From Nitrosomonas sp. (GTDB taxonomy: Bacteria; Pseudomonadota; Gammaproteobacteria; Burkholderiales; Nitrosomonadaceae): a stretch of 64,000 bases of DNA. This document shows positions 56,167-64,000 of the stretch, piece after piece; the stretch's first letter is position 1, and each line of letters opens with the position of its first letter. The notes under the pieces were generated by a model. It made no database searches. It saw nothing but the letters and a program-made list of their open reading frames with translations, and was not told the DNA's origin. The DNA is taken from the NCBI GenBank assembly GCA_016708955.1, contig JADJES010000001.1, positions 310,001 through 374,000 of the forward strand, given 5' to 3'. A program made the translations under genes and the position numbers.

Positions 56167-58414
56167 CTATTTGCTGTCGATTCTTGAGGTAGGCCATGAG
56201 CCTGTTGGAGGTTCATCTTTGTATTGCAAGCACAACGACAGAAAGAATTGCGTTGGGCCATCAGTAGGACACACCTTGAGAATGTTGTAAAAACCTTGAC
56301 TGGCTTCAATCCATCTCTGTAATTGGTAAGCATTCAATGCGCGCGAAGATTTCACATAACCACAATTGTTTTTCACTGGCTGATTGCCGATAGGCCATCA
56401 GCTCCAATAGCCTTACCGGGATTGTTTTGCCCGGCAATATAAAATCACCAAGCGAGCGTGTGAGAAAACCATCTAAGCCACCGACTACGTCACTGGATAG
56501 TAAGATACGTGTTTTGAGAACTTTATTGGCACCTTGAATCCGATTGGCTGTATTTACGACATCTCCAATGACGTTGTAACTTCCATCCCCTCTTCTCAGT
56601 GACATTTCACCAAAATGCAAACCAATCCTGGTTGGTAGCAGTAGTCTACTATCCGACTGTGATTGGTTAAATCGCTCGACTGCGGCAGCTAAATCAAGGG
56701 ATGCCTGGCATGCCTTCGTTCGCAGAACGGCATTTTTCGGGTCATCAATCCATATTGCCAGCATTGAATCTGCAATCATATCCATGATGTGTCCTTCATG
56801 TTGTCTAATTGGGTTTTTCAATACGTCGCGATATCCATTTATCAACTGACCCAAATCCCTTGAATCCATCAGCTCGGATAATGTTGTGTATCCCGCCACA
56901 TCCGTGGTTAAGCAGGGGCTGTAAATGCCTTGCTCATCTTTGTTTTCTAGTATTTTTTCTACGGTTTTGTTGGGATAAGAAGAACCTAATGATTTTCTGA
57001 TTTCCGTTAGTTGTATCTCGAGTTGCTTACTTTTCCTCTTTTCTAAGTGATGCTTTTGTATTTCTGCCAAAATAAAAGCAAATAGTATTTGTGCAAATGG
57101 GATCATCATTGGTAACCAAACAGCGGTTTCCTTGAATAGGTAATAGGCGCAGAAGGTGTAAATCGATATAACAAAAATACCCAGTACAATAGATTCCCGG
57201 GTAGACAAAAGCAGGAAAACAATTCCCATCACAAAGCCTAACAGGAATAGAATGCCTAGAGCACCCGAAAGTGCTAAAGGTCTGATAGGCTTGTTCTCCA
57301 ATAAATTGGCAAAAGCCGTTGCAGCAATCTCGACTCCGCTTATGAAAAGGCCGTCTGGATTTGAAAATACCGTATGATAATCATCTCGCACGATATCTTG
57401 CTCGGGCTGCGTGGCTCCTGAAAATCCGACAAAAACAACTTTATCCTTGAAATCGATCCCTTCCGGTAGGTTTTTATCAATGTTATTTTCATGAAGTTGT
57501 AACACTTGATAATAAGGTACTGTTGTAATACTGCGTGGCGGTCCATAGAAATTTAGGTAGCTCTTTTCGTGACCTGAATATAAATTTAATAACGAAATGA
57601 CCATCTTCTTTTCAGTGAGGCTCATATTTGAATCACGATTGAGCTCGGCTTGTATCTTTTGAGTCAATTGCGGCTGATTAATGAAGGTATGGCGCAGTGT
57701 TAATACCAAATCTTCGATATCACTATCTTTTGAATGAGAAGATAATTGTTCGGTTATTGTTGGATCTGCTGCATGTAGTAAGCGAACAAAATCGTCATAT
57801 ATAGGCAAGGTGAAAATTTGTAGCGCAATGACTGGTGCTGTGGGAATATCTCCAGCACTCGCTTTAAAAGTCCAATAATCATTGACCCGTTCTGCTTTAG
57901 GTAATGGAAAAGGTGCGCGAGCTTCAGTAGCATCTGCAATGATTGGCAGGAGCGGCGCAGGGCCTTCTTCAAAAAGGCGATTTTGTTTTTGCTCATCGTC
58001 TAGGAATAATCCCGTATCTCGATAAACCAATCGTTCGATTAATACGACATTTCCCGCTGTTTTTATCGCATGCGCTAGCTTCTTGTCGTTCTCTGGTACA
58101 GCACTGGGTGTGTCAAAAATAAGATCAAAAATGATGACACGCGCACCCGCCTCGGTGAGCTTCTCAATCAGGCTGGCATGTAAGTCGCGCGGCCATAGTC
58201 GAGGTGTAATCGGTAAATCCAATTGGGTAGCGGAAGGCTGGTCAATCGCAACAACAATCACATCAGCAGGCGCAGTGATCGCACCGCGCAAATGGAATAG
58301 CAAATTTAAACCAAACTTTTCTTCAAGTTCTAACCCGAATGGTAATAGGTATACAAGCACACCGAATAAACCGATAAAACTACCTAAGAGTAGCTGCTTA
58401 AACCATTTTGCCAT
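56167..58414 (-). pseudogene. CHASE2-domain adenylate/guanylate cyclase, frameshifted near the C-terminus
   Basis: A membrane cyclase: N-terminal helix, a large periplasmic CHASE2 sensor (~30-370; VIVVAIDQPSATQLDLPITP, ARVIIFDLIFDTPS), three membrane helices (~375-445), and a class III cyclase domain (~500-670) with metal Asp in TTDVAGYTTL and MIADSMLAIW and transition-state residues in GDVVNTANRIQ. The purine-selecting Lys position appears to be Asp. As read, the protein ends at 56306 with an odd tail (ARIECLPITEMD); the next frame continues ALNAYQLQRWIEASQGFYNI and LSLCLQYKDEPPTGSW to a stop at 56167, the usual cyclase C-terminus. A missing GC in the GCGCGC run near 56342 explains it. The cyclase domain itself is intact. 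Confidence 0.86.
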
Positions 58415-58603
58415 GCTGGTGTTCCAGACCTACTGATAACAAGATTTACAGAAACGATTTATAAAACATTCAAAATAACTTGAAATCATAATCTAGAAAA
58501 CGGTCTTTAGAACTCCACGGTCTTCATTATAGCAGCCAGATAGACAAGCACTTAGATTCCAATATTAATTACACATGGCTGTACTGGTGATAGCATCTAA
58601 TTT

Positions 58604-60667
58604 TTAAAATGCGCCTCTAATTCCTGCAACGATAGCTCGCCCTGGCAACGGTGCAGTATCTTTCAAAAACGAAGTATGTACACGCATGTCGCTATCCAGC
58701 AAATTTCTACCCTGCAGGAAAAGCGTATAGTGAACGGATTTGGTAAGTTTCATGTGATAGCCCATTTCGGCATTCATCAGCGTGTAGCCGGAAGTTTCAG
58801 TTTCCAACACGGCCACGCGATCCTGGCGAGTTACCCGTGTAAGGTTAAAATTGGCTTGCCAAGCATTTTTCCTGTAATCCAGATCAAAGCCGAAGCGTTG
58901 CGGAGTCATACGTGGAATATTGCCATTATCCTTCAGTCTGCCGTACACGATATCGGTAAATAGCCGCAAGTTAAGCGTATCCGGTAATAATGCAACAATA
59001 GCTTCGGCTTCCACACCATAAAATTTTGCACGCGTTTGTGAAAAATCCTGAACCAGAAAAGCGCCATGTCTATCCAATAGGCCCTCATCATTAACCCTAT
59101 CCGCGAAGCCATCGCGGTCGCTATCGCGACTTTGCTGGAAAATATAATCATTGATGTAGTTATAGAATAAATTTACTTTTCCGGTGATCGTCCCCGTGGT
59201 TTTTTGCAGTGCAATGTCAAAGTTATTCGAAGTTTCTTTTCTCAAGGCTTGATCCCCTTGCTCAAAAGTATTGGTGGCTACATGCTTACCGTTGGCATAC
59301 AGTGCGACAGTATTCGGAGCACGTTGTCCGCGCGTGGCGGTCAAGTCGATCTGATAACCATCCATAAATTTCCAGGCACTTCCTGCGGATACGCTATACA
59401 GATTAAAGTCACGTGTTTGAAGCAGCGCGGCTTGCGGGTTATGGGTGGCATGTTCAAACCGCCCGCCCACCTCAAACCGCCATTGCTGCCATTCACGCTT
59501 TTCAAGCATAAATAATCCAGCCGATTGCGAGAGACTGGATGGCACGAAAGCCTCATCGCCTTTGGCGGAAAAATTACGATTCTGTAACTGAATGCCTATG
59601 ACGCCTTGCCACTGAGCGATCGGGGAATGTATAAGTTCGGCTCGGCTATCCAATTCGTTATTTTTAAAACGACTGCCAACATCACCACTTTGTTCGAGCT
59701 CCTTGTGCTGGTAATCATTATAATTAAAGCGCATCTTGAGTTGCTGGAATCCTTTTAATGGATTATCCAGATCGCCAGCCAAACCATATCGAGTCTGATT
59801 CATGTCGATTTTTGCACCTTCCGGACCGGGAATGCCGTAAAAATTTTCCAGCCTTGAAACCGACATGCCCACAAAGCCGCGGTCACCGATATAGGAACTG
59901 CCCACCGATAGATTACTCGAATCGATTGCACTATTTCTGATAAAACCGATTTCACTATTCGGATCATTGGGGTTAGCCCGCCCGGGAATATGAACATCAT
60001 TGGTTTTTCTTTTGGCGCCTTCAATATTCCAGGACATTCTGCCCAAGCTACCTGAGGCATTGAGCGCGCCATTACGTTCTTCCAGAGCAGAATTGAAGCG
60101 TCCTTCAAAGTTAGCCTGGGGTGTTTTAAATAAGCGATCAGGTATACGATCGTTGACGACATTCACCACACCGCCGGATACACCGCTGCCGTACAACAAT
60201 GTGGATGGTCCGCGTAGTATTTCGATGCGTGACGCATTTAAGGTTTCTGTTGCCACGGCATGATCCGGGCTAATGATCGACAGATCACCCGTACCAACGC
60301 CATTTTCTAGAACCTGTACACGAGGCCCATCCTGTCCTCGAATAATTGGGCGGCCAGCACCTGGTCCAAAGCTACTGGAAGTCACTCCCAGTTCATGCGA
60401 TAGCGTATCACCCAGATTGGTTTCACGTTTCCGGCGCAGGCGATCGCCTTGCAATACAATATCAGCCTTGACCCCAGACGATTCAGCCGAGCTTGCATTC
60501 GGCGCAGTAATTTGGACACTCGGCAACTCGACGTTCTTGTTGGTGCTTTGTGCATGACTATTGGATATTTCGAACAGGAAAAGTGCCAGAATAATGGTTA
60601 CTGTTTGAGAAATCTTGTCTTTATACAACCCAACAGCATTACTTAATTTATGATCAGAATAATCCAT
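58604..60667 (-). CDS. TonB-dependent receptor, ZnuD-like
   Basis: 687 residues. A signal segment (to ~40, ISNSHAQ) precedes the plug domain (QITAPNASSAESSGVKADIV, RETNLGDTLSHELGVTSSSF, GRPIIRGQDGPRVQVLENG, SPDHAVATETLNASRIEILR, GPSTLLYGSGVSGGVVNVVN) and a 22-strand barrel ending RAIVAGIRGAF. The plug is close to ZnuD/zinc-receptor types, and a Fur-family gene and a small CxxC protein lie next to it. It imports a metal (zinc most likely) across the outer membrane using TonB energy. AGGA precedes ATG 60667. Confidence 0.9.
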   Translation of the reverse strand: MDYSDHKLSNAVGLYKDKISQTVTIILALFLFEISNSHAQSTNKNVELPSVQITAPNASSAESSGVKADIVLQGDRLRRKRETNLGDTLSHELGVTSSSFGPGAGRPIIRGQDGPRVQVLENGVGTGDLSIISPDHAVATETLNASRIEILRGPSTLLYGSGVSGGVVNVVNDRIPDRLFKTPQANFEGRFNSALEERNGALNASGSLGRMSWNIEGAKRKTNDVHIPGRANPNDPNSEIGFIRNSAIDSSNLSVGSSYIGDRGFVGMSVSRLENFYGIPGPEGAKIDMNQTRYGLAGDLDNPLKGFQQLKMRFNYNDYQHKELEQSGDVGSRFKNNELDSRAELIHSPIAQWQGVIGIQLQNRNFSAKGDEAFVPSSLSQSAGLFMLEKREWQQWRFEVGGRFEHATHNPQAALLQTRDFNLYSVSAGSAWKFMDGYQIDLTATRGQRAPNTVALYANGKHVATNTFEQGDQALRKETSNNFDIALQKTTGTITGKVNLFYNYINDYIFQQSRDSDRDGFADRVNDEGLLDRHGAFLVQDFSQTRAKFYGVEAEAIVALLPDTLNLRLFTDIVYGRLKDNGNIPRMTPQRFGFDLDYRKNAWQANFNLTRVTRQDRVAVLETETSGYTLMNAEMGYHMKLTKSVHYTLFLQGRNLLDSDMRVHTSFLKDTAPLPGRAIVAGIRGAF

Positions 60668-60698
60668 GCAGCTTTCCTAATTAAATAGGGTGTTTGGT

Positions 60699-60715
60699 GT
60701 GCAACTGAGTTGCAC
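60699..60715. promoter_or_regulatory. 17-bp palindrome upstream of the TonB receptor
   Basis: GTGCAACT-G-AGTTGCAC is symmetric and lies 32 bp before the receptor start codon. It is a candidate operator for the neighbouring Fur/Zur regulator or part of the leader; it does not match a consensus I know. Confidence 0.4.
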
Positions 60716-60800
60716 CAATGAAACATCAATCAATCAATACAAATAACAATCAATAGACTGTTTGGTGACTAATTCAGATCTGGATTAACCGTTTAATGAA

Positions 60801-61124
60801 TCAGATAGAATGAAGTGGGGGTGCGCGTGAATGATAGGGAAATATTTTGTTGTCAGAATGATGCTTGACTGTCAGTAATGACAAGTGATGATGTGCTATA
60901 GGGTCACAAAGAGGTGGCCCAGAAGCAATTAAAAAGATATTTAATGCAGAGAGCGCAAGACAATCCAAACAGACTTCATCGAGATCAGCGCCATCATCAG
61001 CCCCGGTTTCATTGGCATCGAGCACATCGGCTTGTGCAAAATGTGTGAAAGCATGCGCCATAGAAAAGACCGGCACAGACAATAATGCTAACGTCAAAAT
61101 CAGAAATAAGCTTTTGCGTATCAT
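60801..61124 (-). CDS. Small DUF2946-like exported protein
   Basis: 107 residues with a signal peptide (MIRKSLFLILTLALLSVPVF to SMAHA). An acidic stretch (ANETGADDGADLDE) precedes VCLDCLALSALN, a CxxC motif typical of DUF2946-type proteins found beside metal and TonB receptor genes, then a His-rich tail (PIAHHHLSLLTVKHHS) that could bind zinc or copper. It lies between the regulator and the receptor, all on the minus strand. Function unproven; metal handling is inferred. Confidence 0.75.
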   Translation of the reverse strand: MIRKSLFLILTLALLSVPVFSMAHAFTHFAQADVLDANETGADDGADLDEVCLDCLALSALNIFLIASGPPLCDPIAHHHLSLLTVKHHSDNKIFPYHSRAPPLHSI

Positions 61125-61193
61125 TGGAAATTCAAATTGGTTTTCTAACCATAGAAGACCACTCGGCTCTTTTTACTCTGTAAAGTGAATTTT

Positions 61194-61619
61194 TTAACTA
61201 CAGTCGGCACAAAGACCTTTTACCGTTAGCTCAATTTCTTGAAATCGATAGCCAATCGGCAAAGGCCAGCTTCGCTCAATCGGCAAATCGCTCAGGCAGA
61301 TCACCTGTGCACAACGGGTACATTTAAAATGTGCATGTTGTTGATGTGAATGTAATTCCCGGTTGGCATGATAACGCCAGACCCGGTCGTCACTGGTTAC
61401 TTTGTGAATCAGGTTTTTCCCGGCGAGCCATTCGAGCGCGCGATATAAAGTTACCCGGTCCAGTTGCAAAGTTTGCGGCAAACGCTGCTCAATTTCCCGG
61501 TGCGTAATCGCTTGTTGTTCCGCCAGCAATATAGACAGTATTCTAATTCTGCCTACCGTTGCCCGGCCGCCGCTGAGCCGGATCAATTCCTCAGCATTTC
61601 TGTGAAGCTTAATAAACAT
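61194..61619 (-). CDS. zur: Fur-family metalloregulator (Zur-like)
   Basis: 141 residues: winged helix N-terminus (LSILLAEQQAITHREIEQRL, LQLDRVTLYRALEWLAGKNL) and metal-binding C-terminal domain with HSHQQHAHFKC, CTRCAQVICL and a terminal CADC, giving the structural CxxC..CxxC zinc site. It is upstream of a DUF2946-like gene and a ZnuD-like receptor on the same strand, which favours Zur over Fur. The metal specificity is inferred from context. Confidence 0.82.
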   Translation of the reverse strand: MFIKLHRNAEELIRLSGGRATVGRIRILSILLAEQQAITHREIEQRLPQTLQLDRVTLYRALEWLAGKNLIHKVTSDDRVWRYHANRELHSHQQHAHFKCTRCAQVICLSDLPIERSWPLPIGYRFQEIELTVKGLCADCS

Positions 61620-62009
61620 AAAGGCTATGTCACAATTGGTTGTTGAAAATGGCTTTCAACCTTCTTTTAATCAATGGTTAAGTTTTATGGTTATCAAAAC
61701 CTCAGTGCTTTGGAAAATTCAACAGTTAACTGTTACATGGCCAACATAAATATAATTAAATAAACGCAATAACGTTGCAATGATTTTAATGGAACGAATT
61801 GTTTAGTACAACAAGCAATCTGTTCGCGCAAGAATCCGCGCTTTGATACAAAAATGATTTTTCTGCACCAGAGTTTCATGGATATCAATGGGGGAATCAG
61901 AGCCGAGAGATTCGGCTATCAATGCATGCTGAGATTTAACGCTTGACATTCCAACGATGGGAAGGTTTAGCATTAAAGACTCCACAAACAATTGATACAG
62001 GAGTTGAAC
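61620..62009. promoter_or_regulatory. Divergent intergenic region with a CueR-type promoter
   Basis: About 390 bp between the Fur-family gene and the copper operon. Near the right end TTGACA (61943-61948) and TAGCAT (61968-61973) are separated by 19 bp, the over-long spacer of MerR-family promoters. The spacer holds the dyad ACATTCC-N7-GGAAGGT, one mismatch from the CueR box ACCTTCC-N7-GGAAGGT. Transcription would start close to 61980, about 30 bp before ATG 62010. The rest of the region is A+T-rich with no recognisable element. Confidence 0.78.
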
Positions 62010-62486
62010 ATGAAAAACCATTTACATCACAGTCATCCTACGGCTAACGAACAATCATTGAACAGGGTTGCGTTCATGGCGACCGTGCACTGTCTGTCGG
62101 GCTGTGCGATCGGTGAGGTTGCCGGTTTGGTGATTGGAACGGCACTGGGCTGGAGCAGTGCGGAAACGATAGCGCTTGCGATAACGCTCGCTTTTCTGTC
62201 CGGTTACCTGTTGACCATGCTGCCTATTCTACGCGCAGGATACAGCTGCAAGGCGGCCATGCGTACTGCTCTTGCGGCCGACACGGTTTCGATTGCGATT
62301 ATGGAGATCGCCGATAATCTGATGATGTTGACGATCCCCGGCGCGATGAATGCATCGCTTGATTCGTTGCTGTTCTGGGGCAGCCTGGCGAGCGCCTTGG
62401 TTATTGCAGGCATTGCCGCATTTCCGGTCAATCGCTGGCTCATCGCACGAGGCCGCGGCCATGCGCTGGCGCATGCTTATCATTGA
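62010..62486 (+). CDS. DUF4396 membrane protein
   Basis: 158 residues from ATG 62010 (CAGGAGTTGAAC). A His-rich N-terminus (MKNHLHHSHPTANEQSLN) precedes four membrane helices (VHCLSGCAIGEVAGLVIGTA; TIALAITLAFLSGYLLTMLP; ALAADTVSIAIMEIADNLMM; LFWGSLASALVIAGIAAFPV). DUF4396 proteins are often linked to copper regulators; the HCLSGCAIGE motif with paired Cys could bind a soft metal. First gene under the CueR-type promoter, 9 bp before cueR. Confidence 0.85.
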   Translation: MKNHLHHSHPTANEQSLNRVAFMATVHCLSGCAIGEVAGLVIGTALGWSSAETIALAITLAFLSGYLLTMLPILRAGYSCKAAMRTALAADTVSIAIMEIADNLMMLTIPGAMNASLDSLLFWGSLASALVIAGIAAFPVNRWLIARGRGHALAHAYH

Positions 62487-62495
62487 GGTGACGGC

Positions 62496-62969
62496 ATGAA
62501 TATTGGACAGGCAGCACGCGCTTCAGGCGTATCGGCAAAAATGATCCGCCACTACGAAGCGACCGGTCTCATTCCGGAAGCGGCGCGTTCTTACTCAGGC
62601 TATCGCCATTACGATGAACGCGACATTCATACCTTGCGGTTTATCCGCCGGGCGCGCACGGCCGGTTTCAGTACCGCGCAAATCAAGCAACTGCTGTCGT
62701 TATGGCACGACCGGCAACGCCCGGCGCGCGAGGTCAAGCAGCTTGCCGCAGCGCATCTGGCCGAGTTGAAGGAGAGGATCACTGAACTGGAATCGATGGC
62801 TCAAGCGGTGTCGCAATTGATGACGCATTGCCACGGCGATGATCGCCCGGAATGTCCGATTCTGGCATCTTTGGCCGGTGAAGATGGCGCGCAAGCGGTT
62901 ATCGAGACACGCGGCGCGAGCCGTCCGCGAGCCCGTGTGCGCCGGTCAATGCCGCGCGGCGGCCAATAA
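62496..62969 (+). CDS. cueR: Cu(I)-responsive MerR-family regulator
   Basis: 157 residues. MNIGQAARASGVSAKMIRHY is the MerR winged helix, followed by a dimer helix and the metal loop CHGDDRPEC, a C-x7-C pattern of CueR proteins that bind Cu(I), Ag(I) or Au(I). A basic C-terminal tail (RPRARVRRSMPRGG) extends beyond typical CueR. A GAGGTGA site precedes ATG 62496. Autoregulation through the 61943 promoter is likely because that promoter drives its own operon. The coding sequence from here to the window end looks more G+C-rich than the region before it. Confidence 0.92.
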   Translation: MNIGQAARASGVSAKMIRHYEATGLIPEAARSYSGYRHYDERDIHTLRFIRRARTAGFSTAQIKQLLSLWHDRQRPAREVKQLAAAHLAELKERITELESMAQAVSQLMTHCHGDDRPECPILASLAGEDGAQAVIETRGASRPRARVRRSMPRGGQ

Positions 62970-63037
62970 CCCGATGTCATCGGGATGAACGCCGGTAATT
63001 TATCCCGGTGATCTATTTCAATTGTAGGAGCTATATC

Positions 63038-64000
63038 ATGAAAACAGCCGTATCCATTATTTTTATCCTTGCCTTGATGTTCGCGGGCTTGCTGCGGGCA
63101 GACGGCGATCACCGCCATTCAGGCGCTTTGAATGAGGAAAAATTGGGAAAAGTCATTTTTCCGGTTTCATGCTCGCCGGTAGCGCAGGAGCAGTTTAATC
63201 AGGCGGTCGCGATGCTGCATTCCTTCTGGTACGACGAGGCCGGAAAGATGTTCCGTCAGGTGACCGTTACCGACCCCGCTTGCGTCATGGGCTACTGGGG
63301 TATTGCAATGAGCCTTTATCACCAGTTATGGGCAACGCCTCCGGCCGCAGCGGAATTGCAAAAGGGACGCGAAGCGCTGCAGCAGGCGGAAAAGCGGGTG
63401 ATCAGAACGGATCGGGAAAAAGCCTATCTTGCGGCGGTTGCATCCTTGTACCAGGGCGACGAGAAAGCGGATTACGGCGCCCGGAAGATCGCGTATCAGA
63501 ACGCCATGGAACAGGTCTGGATGCAAAACCCGGATGACCGGGAAGCCGCGGTGTTTACGCCCTGGCGCTGATCTCCACGGCTGCTCCAAAGGACAAGACT
63601 TATGCCAAACAGAAGAAGGCGCTGGGTTTGCTGCAAAAGGTACTGGAGCGCGAACAGGGTCATCCCGGCGTGGCGCATTACATCATCCACGGCAGCGATT
63701 ATCCCGGTCTGGCCGGGCTCGGGCTCAGCGCAGCCCAAACGTACGCGAAGATCGCTCCGGCCGTGCCGCACGCGTTGCACATGCCATCGCACATTTTCAT
63801 CCGGCTGGGACAGTGGCCGGAGGCTGCGCAATCCAATCTGGCGGCGTACCATGCGGCAAAAGACTATGCCCGGAAAAATGCTGTGAACGGAACCTGGGAT
63901 CAGCAGTTTCACTTTATGGACTATATGATGTACGCCTATCTGCAAACCGGTGAGACGGAAAAAGCCAGGGAAGTCGTGCAAGAACTGCGCGGCATTCAAA
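63038..64000 (+). pseudogene. Exported TPR protein, frameshifted and cut by the window end
   Basis: TAGGAG precedes ATG 63038. A signal peptide (MKTAVSIIFILALMFAGLLR) precedes a His-containing DGDHRHSGALNEEK segment and TPR-like helices (FNQAVAMLHSFWYDEAGKMF, GYWGIAMSLYHQLW). The frame breaks after DDREAAVF near 63553, where one T is missing from a TTTT run, and continues in the next frame as YALALISTAAPKDKTYAKQK, QGHPGVAHYIIHGSDYPGLA, PHALHMPSHIFIRLGQWPEA to the window end. This family, with AHYIIHxxD and MPSHIFxRLG, is common beside copper genes but uncharacterised. Third gene after the copper promoter. Confidence 0.8.

Noticed and set aside
1..64000. tRNA or rRNA genes
   Set aside because: No cloverleaf-like T-loop/anticodon pattern was seen in any intergenic region; none supported by eye.

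Overview
This window looks like a chromosome segment of an autotrophic betaproteobacterium of the Nitrosomonadales, most likely Nitrosomonas-like. The evidence is a complete red-type (form IC) RuBisCO cluster (cbbR-cbbL-cbbS-cbbX plus a class II aldolase), several PEP-CTERM surface proteins, a K+-independent proton pyrophosphatase paired with a PPi-dependent phosphofructokinase, and a two-gene PilJ/ChpA chemosensory system. No ammonia-oxidation gene lies in the window, so the assignment is an inference. No rRNA, tRNA or CRISPR array was found.

Layout. 1-7.0 kb: RidA fragment, sbcB, a hybrid histidine kinase, ppsR, and ppsA, which is broken by one missing base. 7.0-12.9 kb: the Calvin-cycle locus, ending in an aldolase that carries an extra C-terminal Dabb-type domain. 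13-19.8 kb: giant CheA-like ChpA/PilL and its receptor PilJ. 20-24.8 kb: PEP-CTERM genes; an IS66 element joins the remains of two paralogous PEP-CTERM genes and has no target duplication. 25.2-28.7 kb: ilvA, a frameshifted lipoprotein, a protein with a HEPN-like motif, and a decayed duplicate of the sbcB 3' end. 28.7-32.9 kb: a mobile-element graveyard of REP-like tandem repeats and a group II intron, the intron interrupted by an IS21-type element. 33-36.5 kb: a sulfotransferase with an NAD-dependent reductase/epimerase, and another PEP-CTERM protein. 36.6-41.0 kb: the recA-recX-(OB-fold protein)-alaS operon. 41.2-45.6 kb: adk, pfp, hppA (nucleotide and pyrophosphate energy metabolism).

45.6-60.7 kb is the most unusual part. 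A DmsE/MtrA-type decaheme cytochrome and an MtrB-type outer-membrane porin (a porin-cytochrome conduit) are flanked by two inverted copies of a 145-bp MITE. Then come a Crp/Fnr regulator, a decayed gene of unknown function, an operon of a small membrane protein and an 1130-residue FecR-TPR-beta-barrel fusion, and a CHASE2 adenylate/guanylate cyclase. TGTGA-N6-TCACA-like palindromes precede the cytochrome gene, a small cytochrome-leader-like remnant and the FecR fusion gene, which suggests a cyclic-nucleotide/Crp-type regulon. 58.6-61.6 kb: a ZnuD-like TonB receptor, a small DUF2946-like protein and a Fur/Zur regulator (metal uptake). 61.9-64 kb: a CueR-type copper operon with a recognisable 19-bp-spacer MerR promoter, a DUF4396 membrane protein, cueR and a frameshifted TPR protein running off the end.

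Many genes, including otherwise normal chromosomal ones (ppsA, the cytochrome, the cyclase, the last TPR protein), carry 1-2 base indels, often in short homopolymer or dinucleotide runs. Either this genome is decaying in places or the sequence keeps residual indel errors. The reads should be checked before any of these genes is called a pseudogene.
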